A DNA stretch of 24,643 bases from Qipengyuania_B sp965214525 (GCA_965214525.1 CBDCCB010000007.1:1-24643), one strand, 5' to 3'. Counted from the first letter of the stretch, positions 15,626 through 23,656 are shown. Made by a program: numbers and translations. Notes: a model not told the origin generated them from the sequence alone.

Positions 15626-17466
15626 AAGTGCGCCACACCGCCCTCACTTTGGCTCTGGCCGCGACACTGCCCGCCTGCGCCACCGCCCAGCCGAGCGCGA
15701 TCGCGCCGTCTGCGGCACAGGATTTCCGGCAGCGGCCGGTGACCGACGAGGTGATCTATTTCGTGCTGCCCGACCGGTTCGCGAATGGCGAACGCGCCAA
15801 CGACCTGGGTGGCTACCCATCCGACCGCCTTGCCAGCGGCTATGACCCTGCCGCCAAGGGGTTCTACCATGGCGGTGACCTTGCGGGACTGACCGCTAGG
15901 CTGGACTACATCCAAGGCCTTGGCGTCACCGCCATCTGGTTCGCGCCGATCTTCAAGAACAAGCCGGTGCAAGGTCCGCCGGGCGACGAAAGCGCTGGCT
16001 ATCACGGCTATTGGGTAACGGACTTCACGCAAGTCGATCCGCATTTCGGCACGAACGAATCATTCCGAGCCTTTGTCGCTGCGGCGCATGAGCGCGGGAT
16101 GAAGGTCTATATGGACATCATCACCAACCATACGGCCGATGTCATCCGCTATGCAGAAGGGGATGCGACCGGCTACGCCTATCGCAGCAAGGCGGATTAC
16201 CCTTACTCGACGCAAGGTGATCCCGGCGGTGCGCGTATCAACCCAGGTTTCGGCGGCGAAACCGACCCGAGCGAGGCGAACTGGGCGGCCCTGACCGATC
16301 CAGGCTATGCCTACACGCCCGTCGTGCCGGACGCGGAGCGGAATGTGAAAGTGCCCGCCTGGCTCAACGATCCGATCTACTATCATAATCGAGGAGACAC
16401 GTTCTGGGTCGGTGAAAGCAGCAGGCACGGCGATTTCGTGGGTCTGGACGATCTTTTTACCGAGCATCCCCGGGTTCTTTCCGGAATGATCGACATCTTC
16501 GGAGACTGGATCACGCAGTTCGGGGTCGATGGCTTCCGCATCGATACCGCCAAGCATGTGAACCCCGAGTTCTGGCAAGCATTCGTCCCGGCGATGCTGG
16601 AACGGGCCCGGGCACGCGGTATCCCCAACTTCCATATCTTCGGAGAGATCGCCTACGACACGCCTACCGCGACGCTGGCTGCGCAGGTTATGCGGGAAAG
16701 CGACCTGCCCTATGCGCTCGACATGGGTTTCGCCAAAGCTGCGCAACTGGTGGGCAGCGGCCGCGAAGCACCGCTTATAATGGCCAGTTTTCTGGAACAG
16801 GATGTCATCTACCCCGGCGGCGCGGCCACCGCGCTGGGCCTGCCGACATTCCTCGGCAACCACGATTACGGCCGCTATTCCATGTTTCTGCGGCAACTGA
16901 TACCGGCTGCCTCGCCAAACGAATTGCTGGCCCGCACCGAACTTGGTCACGCGATGATGTTCTTGCTGCGCGGTGTTCCCACGATCTATTACGGCGACGA
17001 ACAGGGCTTCATCTCAGATGGCAACGACCAGCTTGCGAGGGAGGACATGTTCCCAAGCCAGGTGGCGGTTTACAATGACAACGATTTGCTGGGCACCGAT
17101 GCAACGACGGCGCAGGAAAATTACGACACCCGGCATCCGCTCTACCGGCAGATTGCGGCGTTATCGAAGGTGCGCCTTGCCTCGCGGGCATTACAGCGTG
17201 GCACGTCCATTGTTCGCGCAGCCGATCACGAAGGGCCGGGACTGCTCGCGGTGGAACGTTTCGATGCAGCGAGCGGGAACCGGGTGCTGGTCGCCTTCAA
17301 CACTTCGGATCGCCCGATCACCCGCAATGTCGAGATATCTTACGAGGTCACCAATCTGCTGCCGCTTGGTCCGTGCGAAGCGACACTGCAGGCGCCGGGC
17401 TCGGCGCGCATTACTCTCCCCGCGTTCGGCCATGCGGCGTGCGATATGACGCCGCCGCCACGATGA
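15622..17466 (+). CDS. GH13 alpha-amylase-family glycoside hydrolase, secreted or periplasmic
   Basis: This enzyme hydrolyses alpha-1,4-glucosidic bonds in starch or maltodextrin. The GH13 conserved regions are all present: DIITNHT (region I), GFRIDTAKH with nucleophile Asp308, FGEIAY with acid/base Glu342, and FLGNHD with Asp415. The N-terminus (MKVRHTALTLALAATLPAC, then ATAQ) is a signal peptide. Cys19 follows L-P-A, an imperfect lipobox, so a signal-peptidase-I cut after ATA is as likely as a lipid anchor. The length (614 residues) fits a three-domain enzyme: barrel with domain B, plus a C-terminal beta domain ending near DMTPPPR. The ATG overlaps the halogenase-1 stop (ATGA) and has an AAGGA site 7 nt upstream. 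The GH13 subfamily could not be fixed by eye. Confidence 0.92.
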   Translation: MKVRHTALTLALAATLPACATAQPSAIAPSAAQDFRQRPVTDEVIYFVLPDRFANGERANDLGGYPSDRLASGYDPAAKGFYHGGDLAGLTARLDYIQGLGVTAIWFAPIFKNKPVQGPPGDESAGYHGYWVTDFTQVDPHFGTNESFRAFVAAAHERGMKVYMDIITNHTADVIRYAEGDATGYAYRSKADYPYSTQGDPGGARINPGFGGETDPSEANWAALTDPGYAYTPVVPDAERNVKVPAWLNDPIYYHNRGDTFWVGESSRHGDFVGLDDLFTEHPRVLSGMIDIFGDWITQFGVDGFRIDTAKHVNPEFWQAFVPAMLERARARGIPNFHIFGEIAYDTPTATLAAQVMRESDLPYALDMGFAKAAQLVGSGREAPLIMASFLEQDVIYPGGAATALGLPTFLGNHDYGRYSMFLRQLIPAASPNELLARTELGHAMMFLLRGVPTIYYGDEQGFISDGNDQLAREDMFPSQVAVYNDNDLLGTDATTAQENYDTRHPLYRQIAALSKVRLASRALQRGTSIVRAADHEGPGLLAVERFDAASGNRVLVAFNTSDRPITRNVEISYEVTNLLPLGPCEATLQAPGSARITLPAFGHAACDMTPPPR

Positions 17467-17505
17467 ATTTCGTTTCCATCGCGATCTTGAACAGGATGCT
17501 CCAGC

Positions 17506-19617
17506 ATGTCACATGAAGCCCCCTCCGCGCCGCAGTCCGTCGCCCGCAACTCGTCGGGCGGTTTGCTCCTCTCAAGGATCGTCCATGCAGGGTTCGCCGC
17601 CTTGCTGACGGCGACGGCCATGCCGGTTGCCGCCGCCAAGGTCGCCTCGCCCGATGGCTCGATCGAAGCCGAACTCGATGTCGATAACGACGGCGTGCCC
17701 TTCTACCGAGTATGGAAGGACGGAAAAGAAATCATCGCTGAATCCGATCTTGGATTCACCTTCGCCGATGCCGAACCGATGCGCCGCAACTTCATGGTCG
17801 AGAACGCCATTACCGCGACGAAGGACGATACCTGGGAGCAGCCCTGGGGTGAGCGCCGCTACGTCCGCGATCATCATAACGAGCTTGCCGTCACCTTCCG
17901 GGAGAACCGGGATACCTCGAAGCGGGCGCTGATGGTGCGCCTGCGGGTATTCGACGATGGGGTGGGCTTCCGCTACGAGTTCCCGGAAAACGCCGGGCCG
18001 GGTGCGACCCGCATCACGGAGGAATTGACCGAATTCGTCATCGCGCGCGAAGGCACCGCCTGGTGGATTCCGGGCGGGGATTGGAACCGCTACGAATACA
18101 CCTACAACCAGACGCCCATCCGCGAGGTCGGGATGGCGCACACGCCGATGACGGTCCGGCTGGAGGACAACACCCATTTGGCGTTTCACGAAGCGGCGCT
18201 AGTGGATTATTCGGGCATGTGGCTGCGACGGATGAACGGCACGCGGTTCCGCGCGCAACTGGCCCCTTCCAGCCGCGGCGCAAAAGTGGTGCGCCGGGGT
18301 GCCTTCACGACCCCGTGGCGTACCATCCGCATCACCGACGGCGCGGCCGGGCTGGTCGAAAGCAACCTGGAGCTCAATCTCAACGAGCCGAACAGGCTGG
18401 GGGATGTCTCCTGGTTCGAACCGGCCAAGTATATCGGTATCTGGTGGGGTATGATTCGAGGCGACTGGAGTTGGGCGCAGGGACCAAACCACGGAGCGAC
18501 GACGGAGCGGGCGAAGGAATACATCGACTTCGCCGCAAAGCACGGTTTTCGCGGCGTCTTGATCGAAGGCTGGAATTACGGCTGGGATGGCAACTGGTTC
18601 GGCAACGGGCGCGATTACAGCTTTACCCGGTCCTACCCTGATTTCGACTTTCAGGAAGTGACTGCATACGCCCGAAAAAAAGGCGTCCATCTCGTCGGCC
18701 ACCACGAAACCGGCGGCAATATTGAAGTGTATGAGCGCCAATTGGAAGAAGGCCTAGACCTTTACGCTGCCAATGGTGTCGATGTCGTCAAGACCGGCTA
18801 TGTCGCCGACGCGGGCGGCATCATCTCCTGCAACGCCGACATCGCCGAGCCGTGCAGCGATGGCGAAGTGTTCGAGTGGCACGATGGGCAGCGGCAGGTT
18901 CAGCATCACCTGAAGGTGGTGACCGAAGCTGCAAAGCGCCGCATCGCCATCAACCCGCACGAGCCGGTCAAGGATACCGGCCTGCGCCGCACCTATCCGA
19001 ACTGGGTAGCACGGGAGGGCGCGAGGGGGCAGGAATACAACGCCTGGGCGAGGTTCGGGAACGGTCCGGATCACGATCCCACGCTCGTCTATACGCGCAT
19101 GCTGTCGGGACCGATGGATTATACACCCGGCGTGCTGGGGCTGGTCGGCAGCGACAAAATGCCCTTCTCGTCCACCCTAGCCAAGCAGTTGGGGCTGTAT
19201 CTGGCGATCTATTCGCCGATCCAGATGGCAGCGGATTTCATCGAAAGCCTGGCCGCCCACCCACGGGAGTTGGCGTTTATCAAAGACGTGCCCGCCGATT
19301 GGGCGGAAAGTCGCCTGATCGCAGGCGAAGTAGGGGATTACGCAATCTTTGCGCGCAAGGATCGCAACAGCGAGCGATGGTATGCCGGCGGGGTCAACGA
19401 TGCGACGGAGCGTACGGTGAACCTGTCATTCGATTTTCTCGAGGCAGGCAAAACGTACACTGGCACCATCTACAAGGACAGCGCGACCAATACATATGAA
19501 GATGAATCCAGGCACGAAATAGCTTACGATACCAAGACTTTCCGCAAAGGAGACACCTATTCGGCGCGGCTGGCGCCGGGCGGTGGGCTGGCGATAAGGC
19601 TGGCGCCAAAGAGGTGA
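17506..19617 (+). CDS. GH97 glycoside hydrolase, SusB-like alpha-glucosidase
   Basis: Family GH97 enzymes remove glucose from alpha-glucans (SusB of Bacteroides) or galactose (retaining members). The protein has a long N-region and a signal peptide ending near residue 43 (TAMPVAAA). It then has the N-terminal beta-sandwich starting VASPDGSIEAELDV, a central barrel (GVLIEGWNYGWDGNWF, HHETGG), and a C-terminal beta domain. Candidate catalytic glutamates are Glu401 in HHETGG, Glu486 in NPHEPV and Glu510 in ARGQEY. The 24-residue spacing of the last two matches what I recall for SusB (Glu508 and Glu532), which favours the inverting alpha-glucosidase type. Glu401 to Glu486 is longer than in SusB and contains an extra loop with two Cys. 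The gene starts 39 nt after the amylase stop with an AGGA site, and its stop overlaps halogenase 2 by 4 nt (GTGA). Substrate is inferred. Confidence 0.92.
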   Translation: MSHEAPSAPQSVARNSSGGLLLSRIVHAGFAALLTATAMPVAAAKVASPDGSIEAELDVDNDGVPFYRVWKDGKEIIAESDLGFTFADAEPMRRNFMVENAITATKDDTWEQPWGERRYVRDHHNELAVTFRENRDTSKRALMVRLRVFDDGVGFRYEFPENAGPGATRITEELTEFVIAREGTAWWIPGGDWNRYEYTYNQTPIREVGMAHTPMTVRLEDNTHLAFHEAALVDYSGMWLRRMNGTRFRAQLAPSSRGAKVVRRGAFTTPWRTIRITDGAAGLVESNLELNLNEPNRLGDVSWFEPAKYIGIWWGMIRGDWSWAQGPNHGATTERAKEYIDFAAKHGFRGVLIEGWNYGWDGNWFGNGRDYSFTRSYPDFDFQEVTAYARKKGVHLVGHHETGGNIEVYERQLEEGLDLYAANGVDVVKTGYVADAGGIISCNADIAEPCSDGEVFEWHDGQRQVQHHLKVVTEAAKRRIAINPHEPVKDTGLRRTYPNWVAREGARGQEYNAWARFGNGPDHDPTLVYTRMLSGPMDYTPGVLGLVGSDKMPFSSTLAKQLGLYLAIYSPIQMAADFIESLAAHPRELAFIKDVPADWAESRLIAGEVGDYAIFARKDRNSERWYAGGVNDATERTVNLSFDFLEAGKTYTGTIYKDSATNTYEDESRHEIAYDTKTFRKGDTYSARLAPGGGLAIRLAPKR

Positions 19618-21125
19618 GCTGGGGGCATCCCCCCGATGTCGTGATACTGGGTGGAGGCAGCGCGGGCTGGATCACGGCTTGCCTGCTCCACCACGAATGG
19701 GGCGGCAAAGGCGGTACGGTCACCCTCGTTGAAAGTCCGGAGATCGGCATCATCGGGGTGGGCGAAGGATCGACGCCGCAATTGAAGGCGTTCTTCGACC
19801 ATCTTGGTATCGCCGAAGCGGACTGGATGCCGGCCTGCGACGCGACCTTCAAGTTGGGTATACGGTTTTCCGGATGGAGCGAACAAGCAGGGTTCGAAAG
19901 CTATTTTCATCCCTTCCCGGGCCCAGTCGATCTGCATACCGAGCCCGCCTTCCGGCACAATTGCAGCCGGCGCCGTCATGGGGACAATGTGCCGGCCCAT
20001 CCCGACGATTGGTTCCTGGCGACCCGTTTGGCTAATGCGGGCATGCACCCCGCACCGGTCGAAGCATTCCCCTTTCCGCCAAGTTACGGTTATCACTTCG
20101 ATGCCTACAAGCTGGGCGCGTTCCTTCGCGAATGGGCGGTCGCGCGTGGCGTTAGCCATCGGCAGGCGAAGGTAACACGCGTTGAAGCTGGCGAAGCAGG
20201 GGATATCGCCGCGCTGATCGTCGAGGGCGGAGAACGGATCGCAGGCGACATCTTCGTCGATTGCTCCGGCTTTCGCGCCGTGATCGCGCATGGTGCCCTT
20301 GGCGCCAAGTTCATTCCGTTTACCGAAAACCTCTTCAACGATCGCGCTGTCGTGATGCCGACGAGCAGTGCCCGTTCCTTCCGCCCCCAAACCGAAGCCG
20401 TCGCCATGTCGGCCGGCTGGCGCTGGTCGATCCCCCTGACCAGTCGAACAGGCAATGGCTACGTCTATTCTTCCCGGCACATCTCCGACGGCGATGCCGA
20501 GGCCGAGTTGCGTCGCGCGCTTGGCGCGAAGGACAATGAGGCGGCGGCCCGCATCCTGACCTTGAAGGTCGGTCGGCTGAAGGATAGCTGGACCGGCAAT
20601 TGCCTTGCCGCCGGGCTGGCGCAGGGTTTCATCGAACCCCTGGAAGCAACGGCCCTCCATATCGTCATTACGACCGCGCTCGAATTTGCACAGGCGTACG
20701 AGCAGGGCGGGTACACGCCCCGGCACCGGGATGCGTTCAATCGCTCGATTTCCAGGCGGTACGAAGGTATCCGCGACTACATCGTCGCCCATTACCGCCT
20801 CAATCAGCGCACGGACACGCTATATTGGCGAGAAAACGCGGCAAACGATGCCCTGTCGGACGCGTTGAAGGCGGTGATGACGGCGTGGTTCACCAAGACC
20901 GACTTGGCGGAGGCGTTGCGACAAATCTACGGTTCCGGATCCGCCTACAGCCTCGCGAGTTGGCATTGCCTGTTCGCCGGCTATGGGAGATTTCCCAAAC
21001 TGGCGAACGATCACCTGCCGCCACCCCCGATCGATGAGTCGGTGCAGATGATCCTTTCTCGAAGCGTCCTTAATTTCAGCCCGCCGCCCGATGGGGCGTC
21101 CATTAGTGGTCTGCCGGGCGCTTGA
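19614..21125 (+). CDS. Flavin-dependent tryptophan-halogenase-like protein 2
   Basis: This second, clearly diverged paralogue (503 residues) closes the glucan operon. It has the FAD motif GGGSAGW near residues 13-19, Lys80 in TFKLGIRF (catalytic-Lys position), WRWSIP at 269-274, and FIEPLEAT with Glu344 at the PrnA Glu346 position. The PrnA S-T-G halide loop reads A-T-A here, a larger change than in protein 1. The start is a GTG inside the last codons of the GH97 gene (GTGA overlap), so translation is probably coupled to it; no ATG fits near the FAD motif. The two paralogues differ widely outside the motifs, so they are not a recent tandem duplication. The family call is firm. Halogenase activity is not established for this protein; an FAD monooxygenase is an alternative. 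Confidence 0.87.
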   Translation: MSWGHPPDVVILGGGSAGWITACLLHHEWGGKGGTVTLVESPEIGIIGVGEGSTPQLKAFFDHLGIAEADWMPACDATFKLGIRFSGWSEQAGFESYFHPFPGPVDLHTEPAFRHNCSRRRHGDNVPAHPDDWFLATRLANAGMHPAPVEAFPFPPSYGYHFDAYKLGAFLREWAVARGVSHRQAKVTRVEAGEAGDIAALIVEGGERIAGDIFVDCSGFRAVIAHGALGAKFIPFTENLFNDRAVVMPTSSARSFRPQTEAVAMSAGWRWSIPLTSRTGNGYVYSSRHISDGDAEAELRRALGAKDNEAAARILTLKVGRLKDSWTGNCLAAGLAQGFIEPLEATALHIVITTALEFAQAYEQGGYTPRHRDAFNRSISRRYEGIRDYIVAHYRLNQRTDTLYWRENAANDALSDALKAVMTAWFTKTDLAEALRQIYGSGSAYSLASWHCLFAGYGRFPKLANDHLPPPPIDESVQMILSRSVLNFSPPPDGASISGLPGA

Positions 21126-21142
21126 CAGCCAGCGCCCGGCAG
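21111..21142. terminator. Strong stem-loop between convergent halogenase-2 and DUF1996 genes
   Basis: A perfect 12-bp stem (CTGCCGGGCGCT with AGCGCCCGGCAG) encloses an 8-nt loop, and the halogenase-2 stop codon TGA (21123-21125) lies in the loop. It fills nearly all of the gap to the oppositely oriented DUF1996 gene, so it could end transcription in both directions. No T run follows on either strand, so it may work as a Rho-type or mRNA-protecting structure instead of a classic intrinsic terminator. Confidence 0.6.
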
Positions 21143-21149
21143 GCAGGCG

Positions 21150-22385
21150 TCAACCCCGTGGCAAGGGCGGCATGGCGACGACCCGAGGGCCGCTTGCCGA
21201 GGCGGTCTTCGATTGCGCCATCTTCATTCCATCGCCCAAGATACCGTCCGAGCAGTTCAGCAGTTTGTTGATGCAGTTATCGTGCCACGTGTTCAAGACA
21301 CCGTCATCCCATGCGCCGAACCAGTCGGCATGGAACGTCGAGCCGGCGATCCTGGCGGTCTTTCCGGCCATACGGTCCGATGAGAAATGCCAAGTCTGCC
21401 GCGAGGTCGAAAGGTCGCCCGAACGATCGAGGGTCTCGTCAACGATGTACTGCACCTTCATGGTGAAACGCGGCAGCAGGTATGGATGGGACGAGGGGCA
21501 CGCTGTCAGCCCGGTCTGCTTGTCGCGAGTGGTTACCCTCATGTGCGAACGGTGATCGGCGCTGTCGAGGTCCTTGCCGTTCCAGCAATCGGCAGCATCG
21601 ATCGACGCGGTGAGCCGTGCTCCAACCGGGCAGTTGGCCGCTGCCTCGGGCAAGGTTTCGACCTTTGCGCTGCTGGTGCCGCCCTGGCAATAGAACTGCA
21701 CGCGGTCAAACTCGTCCACCCCGTCCATGGTGGCACCGAAAACGTACCGCAAGCCACGCGGCAGCCCGATACATTTGGTTTCGCCCTGGCAAGCGGGATC
21801 AGTGGCGGGCCGCCGCTTGTAATAGATGATGATGGTATCGGGCATCACCACGCCGCCTTGCCCGTTCAGCATTGCCGGAACCCAGTAGGCCGAGCGGTTC
21901 AGCTTGTTCTTGCACGTGCTCTCGCCTTCAGTGCGCAGGCTGGCGTAAGTCGAGTTGGCATCTGCCGACGTGTTTCCGAAGAAGGTATGGAGGTGCGCGC
22001 GGCCCGGTTGCCCTGGAAAGACGATCGGATCGTCATACGCGTTATGGCTGGGCTTGCAGGTAAAGCGGAAGGCCCCGACCACGTCCGGCGCGGCGGTGCC
22101 GGGCACCGAAGCCACCGACATCAACGGTTCGCGGTCGAAATTGCTCGCAATGGATGCAAGTTGATAGATGCCGCTATTGTCCTTCACCGCAACTTCCGTC
22201 GGCGGCGGGGGCGGCTGGTTCGCTGGCGGGGGCGTCGGGGTCGGTGCGGGGGCTGGTGCAGGCGGCGTCTCCACCAAGGCCACATCGGGGGGGGTGGTAA
22301 GGGCGGGCGTACCGTCCGAACCCCCGCATCCTGCAAGAACCGCGGCCAAGCTCGTCAGCGCCAACATCCGATAGGTCGTCGTCAT
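21150..22385 (-). CDS. DUF1996 domain-containing lipoprotein
   Basis: The 411-residue protein starts MTTTYRMLALTSLAAVLAGC. That is a lipoprotein signal with lipobox LAGC (Cys20), followed by a Pro/Ala/Thr-rich spacer at about residues 40-65. The rest is a DUF1996 domain: FRFTCKPSHNAYDDPIVFPG, then the signature GRAHLHTFFGNT, STYASLRTEGESTC, SAYWVPAML and several paired Cys. DUF1996 proteins occur in fungi and bacteria, are usually secreted, and have no established activity; the HLH near the Gly-rich turn may bind metal or substrate. I chose the ATG at 22385 because GAGGG lies 5-6 nt upstream; a GTG four codons earlier would lie inside that site. It is a single gene convergent with the glucan operon. 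A link to carbohydrate metabolism is only positional. Confidence 0.87.
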   Translation of the reverse strand: MTTTYRMLALTSLAAVLAGCGGSDGTPALTTPPDVALVETPPAPAPAPTPTPPPANQPPPPPTEVAVKDNSGIYQLASIASNFDREPLMSVASVPGTAAPDVVGAFRFTCKPSHNAYDDPIVFPGQPGRAHLHTFFGNTSADANSTYASLRTEGESTCKNKLNRSAYWVPAMLNGQGGVVMPDTIIIYYKRRPATDPACQGETKCIGLPRGLRYVFGATMDGVDEFDRVQFYCQGGTSSAKVETLPEAAANCPVGARLTASIDAADCWNGKDLDSADHRSHMRVTTRDKQTGLTACPSSHPYLLPRFTMKVQYIVDETLDRSGDLSTSRQTWHFSSDRMAGKTARIAGSTFHADWFGAWDDGVLNTWHDNCINKLLNCSDGILGDGMKMAQSKTASASGPRVVAMPPLPRG

Positions 22386-22391
22386 GGTTTC

Positions 22392-22411
22392 CCTCACCTT
22401 TCCAAGTGAGG
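22392..22411 (-). promoter_or_regulatory. Hairpin covering the ribosome-binding site of the DUF1996 gene
   Basis: On the minus strand the leader reads CCTCAC, an 8-nt loop, then GTGAGG, followed by GAAACC and the ATG. The 3' arm contains most of the GAGGG ribosome site, so the six-base stem could hide it. The stem is short, so the effect may be weak. Regulation through it is inference. Confidence 0.35.
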
Positions 22412-22873
22412 AAAAACTGGGCTATCGGCGTTAAAGCCGGTATAAAAGCCAGGGTTAACGGATATTCATGACGGGAAATGCGCGGCTGACGAGCAGGTTT
22501 TTGGGTCGATCAAGGTTAAGGCGCGTCACGGTAGCAGACCGAGATGCAAAGCGTTGCTCGCAGCCCGAAAGATGATGCGCAACCTGGGATCGGCGTAAAG
22601 TTCTGCCGATGACGCGGTCATAACCTGCACAGGCAGCGTCGCCGATTGGCTTCCCGGGGAACCGAACCATGTCGAACGTGGTTAAGATGTTTCAGTTTGG
22701 TACGCATCTGCGAAAATCGATATTTCTGCGTTGCAGCAGGAACTTCCCAAGGTATTAAGACTTTGGTAACTAGAACTCGACTCGCACGACATACGCAAAA
22801 CAACGTCCCACGCAGGTGGATGGTGATAGGGACTGAGTCGCGGTTCACCCAATGGCTGTCTGGATAAACCAGG
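22412..22873. other. Intergenic region without a recognisable gene
   Basis: About 460 bases separate the divergent DUF1996 and PEP-CTERM genes. Open frames here are short, overlap on both strands, and look like no protein I know. The GC content appears lower than in the coding parts, with AT-rich patches such as AAAATCGATATTTC near 22713, as expected for promoters. Three loose GGTTAA words (near 22453, 22513 and 22680) and one imperfect TTAA-N7-GTAA at 22755-22769 occur. I cannot assign a promoter or RNA with confidence. Confidence 0.5.
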
Positions 22874-22888
22874 TGGCAAAATGAATGC
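22874..22888 (+). promoter_or_regulatory. Sigma-54-like -24/-12 element before the PEP-CTERM gene (doubtful)
   Basis: TGGCAAAATGAATGC has the invariant GG and GC exactly 10 nt apart, as sigma-54 promoters need. Some PEP-CTERM genes depend on RpoN with the PrsK/PrsR pair, which makes it tempting. However, transcription would start near 22900, after the AAAAGGGG ribosome site at 22891-22898 and only ~7 nt before the ATG. Low confidence for that reason. Confidence 0.2.
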
Positions 22889-22906
22889 TCGAAAAGGGGT
22901 TTTGGT

Positions 22907-23452
22907 ATGAAAAATATAATGCTTTCAGCCGCTGCTTCGCTCGCAACGATGGCCATGCTGTCCACGCAAGCTGCTGCCGCGGAAATCGTCCTGACGGATC
23001 AGGATGGTCGTAAGACCGGCGAATTCGGTGACACGATCACCACGAAAGGAATGTTCGAATCGATCTTCACTTTTAATCTGGAAGAAGCTGGCCTGACCAG
23101 CGCAGAAGTATCGACCATTCGCGTCAGCGCTTTGAGCGACATCGATTTCACGGAAGTTTTCCTGAACGGCGTGGCTTTCACGCTCGGCCGGGTTCCGGAA
23201 AGCCGTGACGCTTTCGAATTCGGCTTCATCAACGAATTGCCCACCATGGTTGGTGAGCAGACGTTGATCGTTCGTGGTACTTCGGGCGGCAACGCATCGT
23301 TCAGCGGAACGGTCGCCTTCATCCCGACTTCGGCAGTGCCGGAGCCTGGTACCTGGGCGCTCATGCTGCTCGGCTTCGCAGCCGTTGGTTTCAGCATGCG
23401 TCGCAGCAAGCCTGAAACGCGCGAATCGCGTGTGCGGTACAATTTCGCTTGA
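22907..23452 (+). CDS. PEPxxWA-type PEP-CTERM sorting-domain protein (FxDxF-like)
   Basis: This 181-residue exported protein is likely handled by an exosortase and delivered to the cell surface or extracellular matrix. It has an N-terminal signal peptide (MKNIMLSAAASLATMAMLST, then QAAAA, cut near residue 25). The body is beta-rich and probably 130 residues long (ESIFTFNLEEAGL, IDFTEVFLNGVAF, NASFSGTVAFIP), resembling small FxDxF-type PEP-CTERM proteins. The C-terminal tripartite signal is VPEPGTWALMLLGF: PEP motif of the PEPxxWA variant, a hydrophobic helix, and a basic RR cluster. A short tail ending RYNFA follows, common in sphingomonad examples. AAAAGGGG lies ~8 nt before the ATG. A strong terminator follows, so this is a single-gene unit. 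The exosortase gene 200 nt downstream is the obvious processing partner. The molecular role of the body is unknown. Confidence 0.88.
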   Translation: MKNIMLSAAASLATMAMLSTQAAAAEIVLTDQDGRKTGEFGDTITTKGMFESIFTFNLEEAGLTSAEVSTIRVSALSDIDFTEVFLNGVAFTLGRVPESRDAFEFGFINELPTMVGEQTLIVRGTSGGNASFSGTVAFIPTSAVPEPGTWALMLLGFAAVGFSMRRSKPETRESRVRYNFA

Positions 23453-23473
23453 TCGAGCGGGATTAGCTTACGG

Positions 23474-23501
23474 AAAAGGGGGCCGGTTGGCCCCCTTTTT
23501 T
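23474..23501 (+). terminator. Intrinsic terminator after the PEP-CTERM gene
   Basis: An 11-bp stem (AAAAGGGGGCC with GGCCCCCTTTT) has a GGTT loop and runs into six T residues. It begins 21 nt after the PEP-CTERM stop codon. It is the clearest Rho-independent terminator in the window, and it implies that the PEP-CTERM gene is transcribed separately from the exosortase. Confidence 0.92.
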
Positions 23502-23656
23502 GTTGTAGGAAAGTGTGTTGATTTCCCTCGGGCGGCGATAATCGTCCCGGCACGTCGCGCAAGGGCCGCCTCCAGCCCCGCAATGGTGCTGACAGGCTTG
23601 CAAACCAAACCTTCACCTTTTGCCTTGTAGGACGCTTACCAATCCTTCACACCGGT

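Noticed and set aside
22755..22769. CtrA-like TTAA-N7-GTAA upstream of the PEP-CTERM gene
   Set aside because: One mismatch in eight bases is expected by chance at a fair rate in a ~500-base AT-richer region, and nothing else supports CtrA control.
22455..22965. Short open frames on both strands between the DUF1996 and PEP-CTERM genes
   Set aside because: No ribosome sites, no signal or domain, mutually overlapping, and one runs into the PEP-CTERM start from the opposite strand.
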